Origin: Eunapius fragilis
Lineage: Eukaryota > Porifera > Demospongiae > Spongillida > Spongillidae
Assembly: GCA_963681505.1 (NCBI GenBank)
Contig: OY811971.1
Coordinates: 23,529,036 to 23,593,035 of the forward strand
DNA length: 64,000 nucleotides
Reading direction: 5' to 3'
Part shown: one piece after another, positions 9,152-19,726 of the stretch
Layout of the letters: each line of letters starts with the position of its first letter
Numbering within the stretch: position 1 is the first letter of the stretch
The notes under the pieces: model-generated
Told to the model about the DNA's origin: nothing
Seen by the model: the letters and a program-made list of their open reading frames with translations, nothing else
The model's database searches: none
Program-made: the position numbers and the translations under genes

Positions 9152-10000
9152 GACATTGATAGTTTTTGTAGAGATGAGTTATAACCTTCAAGCAAGAAAT
9201 GACAAGGTGAGCAAGTCTGTGGTCGTTTTTAGGTTGTGCCTTTTGACTTGCTGAGGACACTTAGCTCGGTACTAAAAGATGGTAAAAAGGAAGTAAGATA
9301 GTTAGCTACAATGGCCGACCAACTCTTTTTTCAGTCTTCTGTGTGTGTTGCATAGTATTAGAACTGTCCAAACCATAGGGCAGAGCCTGCCAAGTAACAA
9401 AAGAGGTACCGTAGCCTAAAGCCAGCTTAGCGTTTGCTGAAAGGTCTCTATAGGCACAGAAGACGTACAAAAGGAGTCAGTCGGCCATTCTATCTTACTT
9501 CCTTTCTTAGGTCTTGCTTAAAGGTCTGGTAGCTGGCTGTGCCCTTTAGTTTAGACCCTTGTAATATTAAAAGGGAGTAACGTACTCTGTGTTGTAGTGT
9601 CCCCGTAGCTTACCAAAGTGTGTGGAGGTCAGAAGTGGTGCCCGTACCTCCGTTATAGCTGCTAGCGCTTATCTGGACAGTCCAACGATACTCGCTACCT
9701 CCATACGTGGTAGATTAGATGTGACAGAGAAGCAAGAAACGTGTAGTTTGGGCCCCTAACGGTTAGAGCGGGGTAACCGATAGTGTAGCGACCTCCCCAA
9801 GAACGGGGACCACCTCAACAGACCGTACTAGTCGCCACGTAGAGTTGGCAGTGTCCAGATTAGCCGTTAGATGTGGTAAAGAGAAGCGTGAAGTGTGTGT
9901 GGTGTGGACCTGTTATGCGTACGAGCTAGCTAGTTAGGTCCCTAAACGTGTTGTCTTTGAACTAACTATAAATAATTTCTTTTTTATTTAGAACACAAAA
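9152..10000 (+). promoter_or_regulatory. Conserved upstream region of the Kelch-Roc gene
   Basis: No open gene is seen. Nearly all of this stretch is conserved in the paralogous segment (about 26940-28927, apart from insertions there), so it probably holds the promoter and a 5' untranslated exon. A strong polypyrimidine-AG acceptor (TTTCTTTTTTATTTAG) ends at 9991, nine bases before the ATG, and is conserved in both copies. The start codon is therefore probably spliced to a non-coding upstream exon. Confidence 0.5.
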
Positions 10001-13000
10001 ATGTTCACATATCAAACATGTACAGCAGTACCTGAGCAAGGTGGTCGAAAGGGTGTAGTGGAGGTGGAGGGTAGGGTTGTGTGGGGAGGAGGAGGGGGAA
10101 GACTAGGAGGAGGAGTGTACAGGTTTGATGAGGTCAGTTCAGAGTGGGTGTGGTTGGCTGATGGTGAGTGGGGGGCCACACTAGCGGTATGTGGAGGAGA
10201 GTTAGTGTCTGTCGGTGGTTATAAGGATGGTGGTGTGCATAGTAAGGAGGTGAGGGTGTGGAGGGGAGGGAGGTGGACCTCCATGACTGAGATGTTGGTA
10301 GGGTGTAGTGAGTCATGTGTGGTTAGTGTAAGTGTAGGTGTGCTCTTAGTAATGGGAGGGTTAGGTGATGGTGGTAGGGACTTGAATGTCGTTCAGATAT
10401 TTGATGGTCGGACATGGCACATGGGACCACCACTTCCTCGGCCATGTGGGGACATGTCTGCAGTGGTCCACGGAGACCTGGTGTTTGTGATGGGAGGCTG
10501 GGGCATGGAGCGGGCAGTGTGGTCTGCCAACATCACTGACCTGGTGAGCCACTGAACATTGTGTAGCATCTCTGTCCCTGTGTGTAGCTACACCACGCCA
10601 CTACACACACACACACACACACACACATGTGATACTTATCCACGCTCAGCGTACACACACGCGCGCACGTCCACATCATGCCCACAGTAGACGTGGACGC
10701 GCGCTCCAACAACTCGAGGCACACGCACACACTAAGCGTCTCCGTCGCACACGCACGCACAACGTACGCAGACGTTAGTGTGTTGTGTGTACGTATTGCT
10801 TGACAGCTGTACAGACATCCTTTTGTTATTGTGTTTCCATCTCCCCCTGTACCCATGCATGCACACATACTCACTAGACTACTGCACACACTCATGACAA
10901 ACAGCCATCTGTCTGGAGAGAGCTACCAGATGTACCATACTACTGGTCATCTGTATGTGTGGTTGATGGTGTGCTACTATCCATTGGAGGAGCAGAGATA
11001 GCTCATGGTTCATCACAGAAGACCTCTGCAATCCATGCCTTCCATCATGTTGATCAGAAATGGCAGCATGTTGGAGACTTGCCATTTAAGTGCTCATGGG
11101 TGGACACACTACCTCTGTCAGGAGGAAGGCTGTTGGTGGTTGACGGGGACAGTCAGCAGGTGTTGAAGATCACTGTGGAAGGTTAGTGATGCTGTAATGA
11201 AGCTGTGCTAACCAGAGTATTTCCAGGTCTGGCTAAGCTATTCATCTCACCAAGCCTAACAGAAGCAGATGAAAGGTGTGTTGAGTTATACTGTGGTCTT
11301 CTACAAATGTATACCATGTAGTGGTATGGCTGGATGTGTTACCATTAATACTTGTAGCATCTCACTTCAGTACAGCATAGCTACTGGGATGTAAGAAGGT
11401 ATACCTGGGGGTGTGGCTGGGGGTGAAGGCTGCTGTTGTGTGTAATGCACTGTAGGTACATGTTTGGGGTATGTGCCCTAGGTGTACCTGTTATGGTGTA
11501 TGCACATGTGAGGGGGGGGGGGGGGGGTTATGTATGAAGTGTACCTGTGGGGGGTACAGGGTACAGGGGGTATATGCCCTAGGGTGCATGAATGTGTAAC
11601 TGTTATGGTGTAGGAACATGTGCCCTAGGGTGTATATGTAAGTGTACCTGTTATGGTGTACGTACATATGTGTGGTATGTGCCCTTGGGTGCATGAAGGT
11701 ACCTGTTGTGGCATAGGTACATATTTTTTGATTCCTCATGATGGTGGTGTACCCTCACTGGGTGTGTGTGGTGGTTGTTAATGTCTTGTTTGTTTGCCCT
11801 AATGTTTGTGTATGTTAGTATATCTTGTATATGTAATTGATTGTTTGTACATGTGTAGGGTATCTGGTTGTGATGGAGAGATGTTTCCATGATTTTTTAG
11901 TATGCACACTACTGTGTGACCTGTTAGATGCTTCAAGTTTTATATTACGTTTTGAACAACAGACGTCTCTATGACGAAGCCATGACCAAGGGATATGTGG
12001 AAACGTCAGTGACCAAGTGTCTCATCGTTGGAGCAGCTGGTGTTGGAAAGACTCACCTCAAACACCTCCTTCTGCAGAAGGACCCTCCAGAGCAACGTAT
12101 CAGTACAGGGCTGGCTGACAACCCTGTTCGAGCCATCTCATTCACACTGGCAGGTGTGGGTGGACAAGAGGAAGATGACTGGTTTGTTGTTGAAGATGAC
12201 CAGGCATTGATGAGTTTTGTTGGTCAAACAGTCCGTGGTGGTGTATCCATGGTTATGTCTTTGGATACAGTAGTTAGCACTCTTCCAAAGATGACCATTA
12301 ATAATGTACCCAGTGATGGAGCTAGTGTTGGTCACCCTGATCCCATGCCTACTGATATCACCATGGATACCACCACCCAACAGAGCAGGACTGTAGCCGT
12401 TGAGGATGAGCTGATTCATCACATCAACCATTCCTCAGGTAAGGAATGGTGTGACCTGACCATGTTTAACTGTACCCATCTCCCTATGCAGAAAGGAGAA
12501 GGCTCTTTGGTGTAAAGTTGATCCAGTTCATTGACAGTGGTGGTCAACTGCAATATCATGATATCCTTCCATTGTTCATTCAGAACCCTGGTGTGACCAT
12601 GTTTGTTTTAAACCTTTCAGAAGACCTGTCTCATCATCCTATCACGGAGTACTATGGAGCAGATGGCAAGCCTGTTGGTACACCATATCGATCATGTCTC
12701 TCTCACAAACAGATCCTCCAACACTGTCTTCAAGCACAACATTCCCAGGATGCTCGTCCTCTGATCGTCTCCGTGGGAACACATAAGGATGCTGCCAGCA
12801 AAGAGACCATCAATGAGAAGAACAGACAGCTCAAGGAGTTACTGGACCGTGGTGGTTATCGAGTGCTCTACAAGGGAGAGAAGCTGAAAGAAGTCATATT
12901 TGCTGTAAACTGCAAATCCCCTCAGGACGAAGACAAATGTGTTGCTAAGGTACTTAGACATCAAATCATGTCTGTATCCCCACAGCCAATCAAGATGCCT

Positions 13001-14398
13001 ATAGCATGGTTTGGGCTGGAGGTTTTTCTCCAACGATCATCTGAAGATGGTGTCTTGAGCCTTGTAGAATGTCAAGTGATTGCTAAAAGGTTGCACTTGG
13101 AGGGAGATGCATTTCTTGCAGCCTTACACCATCTTGTCCATCATAATGTCTTTCTTTATTACCCTGAGGTTCTACCCCAGACAGTGTTCTGTGACCCTCA
13201 GGTAGCCCTCACCAAGGTTACTGAACTAGTGCAGTACCACCACAAGCTGAGGGATAATCCAGATGAAAATGTAGCAGCTGATGGTGACCTGGTCATGTTC
13301 AGGGATCGTGGACTGGTGACAGTGAAGCTGCTGAGAAAGTTTCCAAAGCACTACAAAGAGGGTCTGTTCACTCCACAAGATCTGCTGGCTCTACTGGTGA
13401 GTGTGCGTGCGATTGCTATGATCAGAGATGGTGAGTATTTGATGCCTTCACTGCTGGCCCACGTGGAGTGTGAGCAAATGTCCCAGTACCTTCACCAAAG
13501 TACCTCCCTGATAATCAGGCCCACCCAGGGCTATATACCTAGTGGTCTGTTCTGCTGTCTTGTGTCCCATCTTTTATCCCCAACAAACCCATCTCCTTGG
13601 AAGGTGTGCATGGATCGAGGCAATCCACGGTGTCTAAGTCGTAACTGTATTCAGTTTGTAAGAATTGGGATAGCCGGAGTTATAACTCTTGTTGAAATGT
13701 TCTCCTATTTGCAAGTATGTGTGCGTATTTGTGAGGCCTCCTCTGCTGTGTGTAGAAAGATAAGGGACAGTGTCCATAGAGGTATCAAGAGTGCCTGTAG
13801 TGTTCTCAAGTATCATGGTGTCCAGTTTGAAGATGCCTTCATGTGTGGAGGAGCTGCGTGTGCCTCTGATCCTCCTCACCTAGCTGAAGTGGTGTGTTCA
13901 AGGTCTCTCAGTAAACCAGTATCCAAGTGGAAGTGTGCTATCAATGACGAACAAACTGGAGACCTTAGTGTGGACCAGTTGATGTGGCTGGGTGAGAGTG
14001 CTGTCATCAAACAAGTTGCTACTTTATCAGGTGGGTGATGACTGCCATCTTTACCTCTTCCCAATTCCACTGATTTTTTTCTTATTCCATTAGCCACTCC
14101 TTCTATCCGACTTCTTATTACCATTTCTGTTGGTCAGTTGACCATCATCCAAAGCATTGGTACCAGGTACTACGACTTGGGGATACTACTGCTGGAAGAT
14201 GACAATGGTGCGTTGGTGAATGCACTCAGATCTGAACACCTGCTCAATGCTGAAGAAATCACACGGGCCATCTTCCAGAGGTGGATTACTGGTACTGGAA
14301 AGAAACCTACAACATGGAGGACACTGGTTGATGTCCTTAGACAGTGCCAGTTGGCTGCCCAGGCTGATGCCATTGATGCTGCTGTTGATAGAGACTGA
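10001..14398 (+). CDS. Kelch-Roc-COR-Death domain protein (Roco family)
   Basis: Six exons join in consistent phase: 10001-10543, 10878-11181, 11227-11275, 11963-12438, 12492-14030 and 14094-14398, giving 1071 residues. Residues 1 to about 290 hold about six Kelch blades with GG turns (LLVMGG, VFVMGG, LLSIGG). A Roc GTPase follows: P-loop GAAGVGKTH near 322, switch IDSGGQ near 472, THKD near 555 and a G5-like NCKS. A COR-like region spans about 620-960. The last exon encodes a death domain (FQRWITGTGKKPTTW, TLVDVLRQC). Roco proteins are large GTPases that dimerise through COR, and death domains assemble apoptotic or immune complexes. The Kelch part may sense ligands; that role is inference. 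The introns are 45-690 bp. A decayed paralogue lies at 28928-30891. The join between the Kelch and Roc exons rests on phase and splice sites and needs RNA evidence. Confidence 0.8.
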
Positions 14399-14944
14399 AC
14401 TGTTCTGTTCAGCCTCACCTCCTGTGTATGTGTTGTGGTGTGTACATGTATGTGATGTGTGGTGTATGCTTTGTACAATGTATTAGGTGTGAATGTGTAT
14501 GCCACAAGTATATGTTGCTATTGGCTACCTGACTTGGGCGTCTGGATAATGGTATAACTACCACATGCGCACTTGTTTGCGTTCAGAATGAACTCCCATG
14601 TCCCCCAATGTTGACATGCTTTATGGAAAGAAGAGCTAGAAGGAAATATTTCAAACCCTTTAAATCTGGGGACGAGCAGCTAGCGCACGTGCTTGTGTAC
14701 TCGAGAAGCTAGTAGGATAGCGGGATCTTCCAGCGCAACAAAAGTTGGTATAATACTCTTATGCATATTTTACCTCCTCGCGGATCGATCCATGAAGAGC
14801 GTTACCGTATCCGTCGCTCGACTTCGTAGGCCTATGTTTGGTTGCATGACAACAAGATATCGAAGGTTTGGTGAGATAGCTGCTGAACATGGAGTGGTGT
14901 ACATTATAGAGGGACTTGGTGGCGTTTGTACGTATGGCAAAGGA
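14399..14944. other. Intergenic, no supported gene
   Basis: 3' flank of the Kelch-Roc gene. Short open frames are present (for example from 14693) but they have no recognisable domain and no conserved counterpart in the window. Confidence 0.5.
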
Positions 14945-16168
14945 CACTGTGCAAATGATTTGTTATACGATAGCGTATTCTATAGCGTATATTCGAATAT
15001 ACCCCTTAAGTATACGCACCTGCGTATAGAACCATATACACGGGTGCGTATATTGAAATATAACCGATCACGTGACATTCATGGTCGCTTAGCAAGCCTT
15101 TGAATTCACTTTGTGGCTATATTGTCGGTCACCGTATACTAAGCGCTTCATATTCCGTGTATTTGTCCTACTCCCACCCCTCGTTCCCGATCCAATATAG
15201 AATCCAATTGAAATTTTAATAATTTGCACAAGTACAACAGAACAACAAACTAACAGTCCGAGGTGGCATTCAGCATAACTTCGTTCCAAGTCGCCTGTAC
15301 AGAACAACTGTAAATTCTTATCGTCAAAATTATTTAACTCACCGCATATGTATCCTGGCGAACTGTCGTGTTGATACAACAGACACATTGAAATGAAAAC
15401 GAAATTGGCAACGCTTACCTTTTAGTCACGTTTCATTTAGCAAATTGTGAACAGTTGGGAAAGGTCAAGGAGGTTAAACGCTTACCGGACCTGTCAGCAA
15501 CAAATCACGATGAAACTGTCTGATAATACCCGACTTGTCAAAGTGTCCGGATTCGCCCAACACGTAGCCAGTTACACGAACAACTTTAGACAAATGGACG
15601 AGTATAGCAGCACTTCGCAAAATAAGAAATGACATACCTTTTGCTACCGTGCTCCGTTGTGCCGGTTTCGGTTGCTCAACAGGAACATGCCAAACTGGTG
15701 CAAATAGTCAGAGGTGACTAGCAACACTATTTCTCGTCATCTTAGTCTTACCATTCAAACAATACGCTGATCTTAAGAGTCCATTTTCAGAGTCTTCGCA
15801 TTAAAAGCAATCAACACGCGGCAATGGAATAGCCCGCCTAAAATTTACAAGTCACGTGCGGTAAGCAAATCACATTCCTAATTGGAGCAGCCCTATACCA
15901 TCTCTCATGTCAGAAAGAGCACCAAAGATCATCACCAACACAATGAATCATAGCATGTCTGCTACCATGCAAAGAAGCGATGTCACCTCGATGAGATTTC
16001 TGGAGAACCCTAAATCATATTTACTAGCCTAAGGATCTGACATTGTGGAAACTAATTACTTCTAAAGTTTATTTGTATAAATGCAATATCCGCTATATAC
16101 ATAATTTAGTATACAGCTAACATGCGATCATGTACCAGTACACATGGGCGTCCCCAGCCTTTCTGGAA

Positions 16169-16196
16169 GGGGGGGGGGGGGGGGGGGGGGGGGGGG
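16169..16196 (+). repeat. Poly-G tract
   Basis: About 28 consecutive G residues sit directly left of the Merlin-type element. Similar G or C runs in this window mostly lie inside or beside TIR elements. Confidence 0.95.
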
Positions 16197-16215
16197 CCAG
16201 GATAGGGCCTAGACT

Positions 16216-17261
16216 AGAGTTAATTAGTTATCAATTAACACTAGTCAACAGATTAGTTAAAGCTAATCCATATCTTACCAATTAGGCACTGCTCAACATA
16301 TAAAGATTGCACATAAATTACACGGGGTACGAGAAAGCTATCTCCGCCTCCTCTCTCCATCCCTCCAAAGACCCAGTGCCCCTCCACGGAGCGTCCTCTG
16401 TTATATTTCCGCTTCCCAAATTTACTCTCGTCAAGCTCCACTTCCTTTCCTGGGCCTCCTATCACTGCTGGATGGTCGATAAAATACTGGATGCAGATGT
16501 CTCTTATAACGTTGTACCAGTCTACGGCAGTTGCACTTCCAACCTTAACAAGTGAAATGAAAAGAAAAACAGTGAAGATATCTTTCCCTCTCTATATATC
16601 TCAGTCACTCACCTTTAATTCATCCTGTGCTTTACCAACTGGCGTTTTAGTTGACCACTGGTGCAACAACCTCAAGATTTGTAGTATTTCCATGACTGCC
16701 TGAATTGTGGTTAAAGCGGAGGGTTGACATATCTCGTCAAAAAGCTTTCATACATACCTTCAAAGAACATCCCTTTCCTCAGTGCCACCTCCTTCAAACA
16801 CCCTTTTCTAGGGCATCGCCACCCCCGCTCCTCCGGACTACTCTTCCTTTTCACTAGGTTCATGGCTCTTCCACAGCTGCAGGTCTTGCTAGATGGAAGG
16901 AGTTTCATCGTCTGGCACCACCGAATCGTCGAATCGTGATCCGACAGTTCACGGCATAGTTCGAAATACGTGAGTGGTTCTATCAAAGGATACGTAAAAA
17001 GCCTCGGAACTTGTTGAGCCATCTCCGCCACCGAGTACATGCGTATAAATGTGAAACGCACATGGCCCCCCTTTTTAAACATGTGGATCCGCGCATGCTC
17101 TGAGGAGCATCGGAGCATGCTCTGAATCCTGTGAATCGTTGAGGTGTTGAGGATCTCAATTGCACAAGGCTCTTGTTGCCATGACAACGTTCACTCAGTG
17201 CGCGGAATATTCAATTAGTGAATATCTGTTGATTAGTGTTAATTGATAACTAATTAACTCT
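16216..17261 (-). mobile_element. Merlin/ISXO2-type DNA transposon, truncated
   Basis: A 1046-bp element has near-perfect terminal inverted repeats of about 38 bp (AGAGTTAATTAGTTATCAAT at 16216 and its inverse ending at 17261). It encloses three minus-strand exons of an ISXO2-like transposase. I could not confirm a target-site duplication: the 8-9 bp on each side do not match. Confidence 0.8.
16253..17022 (-). pseudogene. Merlin/ISXO2-like transposase, C-terminally truncated
   Basis: Exons 17022-16758, 16695-16613 and 16543-16253 join in phase (about 212 residues) with good splice sites (donor GTATGT). The first exon holds a zinc ribbon (CSCGRAMN, WRCPRKGC) followed by EVALRKGMFFE. The third holds AVDWYNVI and ELDESKFGKRKYNRG, carrying the first catalytic Asp of the DDE fold, and then GHWVFGGMERG and SFLVP. 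The frame then diverges, and only about 40 bp remain before the terminal repeat. The second Asp and third acidic residue have no room, so the copy should be inactive although its ends are intact. Confidence 0.8.
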
Positions 17262-17898
17262 ATGAATATTAAGTAGGTTGGGGCTAAACTAAACTGAAGT
17301 ACAACCGGATGCTAAAATGACCATGTCAGCATCTGTAAAGAAGTATGATTATAGGACAAGGTACGGTTTTAACCGGACCACTTATTCCCCGAGGGAAGAA
17401 AAAACAGTTGTGACCCCGTGACGTATGCATTAACCGGCCCTCCCATACCGGCCATAGTTATAACCGGAGTACTTACTATAGTGTGGCTACACTAGCCTGT
17501 AAGCATTTTAGCTGTGGCCAATAAACTTGCTAGTGTAATAAGCACACAACGGGTTATTGCTTGGTCATAACATTTTAATGGCTGCCTATGTAAACTGTGA
17601 CGCAAGTGCGGTTGTGTATTCGTGAAATATACAACGTCGTATATTTCAAATGTACTGATCCGGCGTATATTTCAAGTATAGTCCAAAGTATACAGTATCG
17701 TATAACAAACTATTTGCACAGTGGGATGCATTCAGCAGGCTGACTTCAATGGATGCTGTACGTTGTATATCCTCATACGCTGTTAAAATGAATAGGCTAC
17801 GTTACCACTGGTCACCTGCTGGCTGGCATTGTTGGACGTCATGAGGCAGCTGAGTGATTGCTTAGGAATGGCGCTCACGTGCATAGCAGAACACATGT

Positions 17899-17910
17899 AT
17901 GTGTGCGTGT

Positions 17911-17970
<60 letters not shown>
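17899..17970 (+). repeat. (GT)n microsatellite
   Basis: About 35 GT dinucleotides, followed by TTTTGTGCC. The bases at 17724-17898 before it hold no recognisable gene. Confidence 0.95.
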
Positions 17971-17973
<3 letters not shown>

Positions 17974-18140
17974 GTGCCTATGTATTTGTGTAACATGCTG
18001 AGTTGAAAATTTAGACCCAGGGAGGCTCCACCCATCAAGGTACTCAGATTTCACCATGGTGACAGCTATGCTTTGAATAAGGTGGGTGGAGTCTTTTAAT
18101 GGCATGCACATGTTGTCATGGAGATGTTAATGTTGTGTAG

Positions 18141-18221
18141 GAGAAGAAGAATGCACTGGACCTGGGACAGGGAGCAGATGATGTGAAGGAGTCTTTGTTG
18201 GCTAACAGATTTGGGTCTGAG
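18141..18221 (+). CDS. Isolated candidate exon
   Basis: An 81-bp open segment lies between an acceptor (TTGTGTAG) and a strong donor (GAG|GTAAGG). It would encode 27 residues including EKKNALDLGQGADDVKE and LLANRFGSE. The length is a multiple of three. No partner exon is identifiable nearby, because a minisatellite and the 49-bp array follow, and I do not recognise the family. It may be a remnant of a gene disrupted by satellite expansion. Confidence 0.35.
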
Positions 18222-18294
18222 GTAAGGGAGGTGTTGGGATTTCAGCTTTGACCTATGTTCCATTCATATTGCTTATAAACTTACGTGATCAATT

Positions 18295-18512
18295 GTTACC
18301 TGACCACTGTTAGGGGAATTGTCTGTTAGGGCAATTATGACCTGACCACTGTTAGGAAGAGGAATTGTGACCTGACCTGTTAGGGCAATCGTGACCTGAC
18401 CTATGTTCAGGGAATTGTCACCTGACCACTGTTAGGGGAATTGTAACCTGACCCCTGTTAGGGGAATTGTGACCTGACCACTGTTGGGGGAATTGTCACC
18501 TGATCACTGTTC
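18295..18512 (+). repeat. Degenerate ~29-bp minisatellite
   Basis: About eight imperfect units containing GACCTGACCACTGTTAGG followed by GGAATTGT. Confidence 0.85.
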
Positions 18513-18611
18513 ATGTATCCATCATTAAATGTGATGAAATAATCTAATTACAATTACTTAGAATGTCAATAACCCAAACACAACAGAACAGATTTCTCCC
18601 TCAAGACCCCT

Positions 18612-19319
18612 TTAGGTAGGCCTGTGTATACATGCGACCCCTCTTTGGCCCCTCCCCTCTTCCCATGTAGACCTGTGTACATGTGACCCCTCTTCCCATG
18701 TAGACCTGTGTACATGTGACCCCTCTTTGACCCCTCCCCTCTTCCCATGTAGACCTGTGTACATGTGACCCCTCTTTGGCCCCTCCCCTCTTCCCATGTA
18801 TACCTGTGTACATGGGACCCCTCTTTGGCCCCTCCCCTCTTCCCATGTAGACCTGTGTACATGTGACCCCTCTTTGGCCCCTCCCCTCTTCCCATGAAGA
18901 CCTGTGTACATGTGACCCCTCTTTGGCCCCTCCCCTCTTCCCATGTAGACCTGTGTACATGTGACCCCTCTTTGGCCCCTCCCCTCTTCCCATGTAGACC
19001 TGTGTACATGTGACCTCTCTTTGGCCCCTCCCCTCTTCCCATGAAGACCTGTGTACATGTGACCCCTCTTTGGCCCCTCCCCTCTTCCCATGAAGACCTG
19101 TGTACATGTGACCCCTCTTTGGCCCCTCCCCTTTTCTCATGTAGACCTGTGTACATGTGACCCCTTTTTGACCCCTCCCCTCTTCCCATGTAGACCTGTG
19201 TACATGTGACCCCTCTTTGACCCCTCCCCTCTTCCCATGTAGACCTGTGTACATGTGACCCCTCTTTGGCCCCTCCCCTCTTCCCATGAAGACCTGTGTA
19301 CATGTGACCCCTCTTTGGC
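18612..19319. repeat. 49-bp tandem satellite, block 2
   Basis: About 14 units of the same 49-bp family as positions 1-919, in the same orientation. Unit variants include CCCATGAAGACC and a short unit at about 18690. The array ends in CTCTTTGGCTAGTCTCAGCC. A stray fragment of the unit (GGCCCCTCCCCTCTTCTCATG) reappears at 24220-24240, beyond the large 17-bp array. Confidence 0.95.
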
Positions 19320-19489
19320 TAGTCTCAGCCCCAGACCAATATGACGCAATGTTTATCGCATAATGTATAAACACGCTCATATAGGTCTGGTATTTCGTAT
19401 GGGGCGGAAGTGTACCAAACGCTGGAATTCGTGCGCACTTTAATTATGATGTATGTACATAAACATTGCTCGACCCAGACCCACACACT

Positions 19490-19725
19490 ATGGATACGGT
19501 CGAACAAGCTCTATGCGTTTCGCGATGACAGAACTGAAAGTAGAGACATTGAAGGACAAGCAGAAGGAGGCTATATGTAGCTTTGTATATGGCCGTGATT
19601 GTTTTGTTATTTTGCCAACAGGATACGGTAAAACTCTATGTTATATTCTATTACCGTACGTTTACGACCACCTTCGTGGAAAGACAAGGTCTTCAATTGT
19701 GATTTGCGTGTCGCCTTTGACTGAT
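19490..19725 (+). pseudogene. 5' fragment of a RecQ-like DNA helicase
   Basis: The stretch reads as the start of a RecQ-type ATP-dependent helicase. The segment KDKQKEAICSFVYGRDCFV leads to the Walker A region LPTGYGKTLCY and then IVICVSPLT, where a conserved SPL-LM-DQ motif would continue. A frameshift lies near 19510, between the ATG at 19490 and the frame containing RFAMTELKVETLKDKQ. The reading frame ends at SPLT and runs straight into the 17-bp satellite. No continuation is found after the array at 24177. I infer a helicase fragment, probably transposon-associated, destroyed by satellite insertion or expansion. Confidence 0.7.
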
Positions 19726-19726
19726 A

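Larger units (their letters stand above)
4530..12525 (+). repeat. Segmental duplication, copy 1
   Basis: The sequence at 4530-4635 plus 9147-12525 matches 26780-30891 at high identity. The match covers the upstream region, Kelch exons, introns and Roc exon. Copy 1 is interrupted by the LTR retrotransposon at 4636-9146, and copy 2 carries different insertions. Homology stops inside the fifth exon of the Kelch-Roc gene, just after the shared ATCCAGTTCATT. Confidence 0.85.
14945..17723. mobile_element. Putative composite TIR element
   Basis: CACTGTGCAAATGATTTGTT at 14945 and the inverted AACAAACTATTTGCACAGTG ending at 17723 are imperfect terminal inverted repeats. The similarity continues inward through TATACGATA and several GTATATT(T/C) words. 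About 2.8 kb lies between them, including the Merlin-type element at 16216-17261. Short frames inside (14693-15103, 15447-15632) are not recognised. It may be a decayed DNA transposon with a nested insertion, or two related MITEs in opposite orientation. Confidence 0.45.

Noticed and set aside
11928-11962. ATG at 11928 as the start of a separate Roc-COR gene
   Set aside because: The polypyrimidine-AG at 11962 gives exact phase agreement with the exon ending at 11275, and a stop lies directly before this ATG. I therefore prefer the fused model but keep the alternative open.
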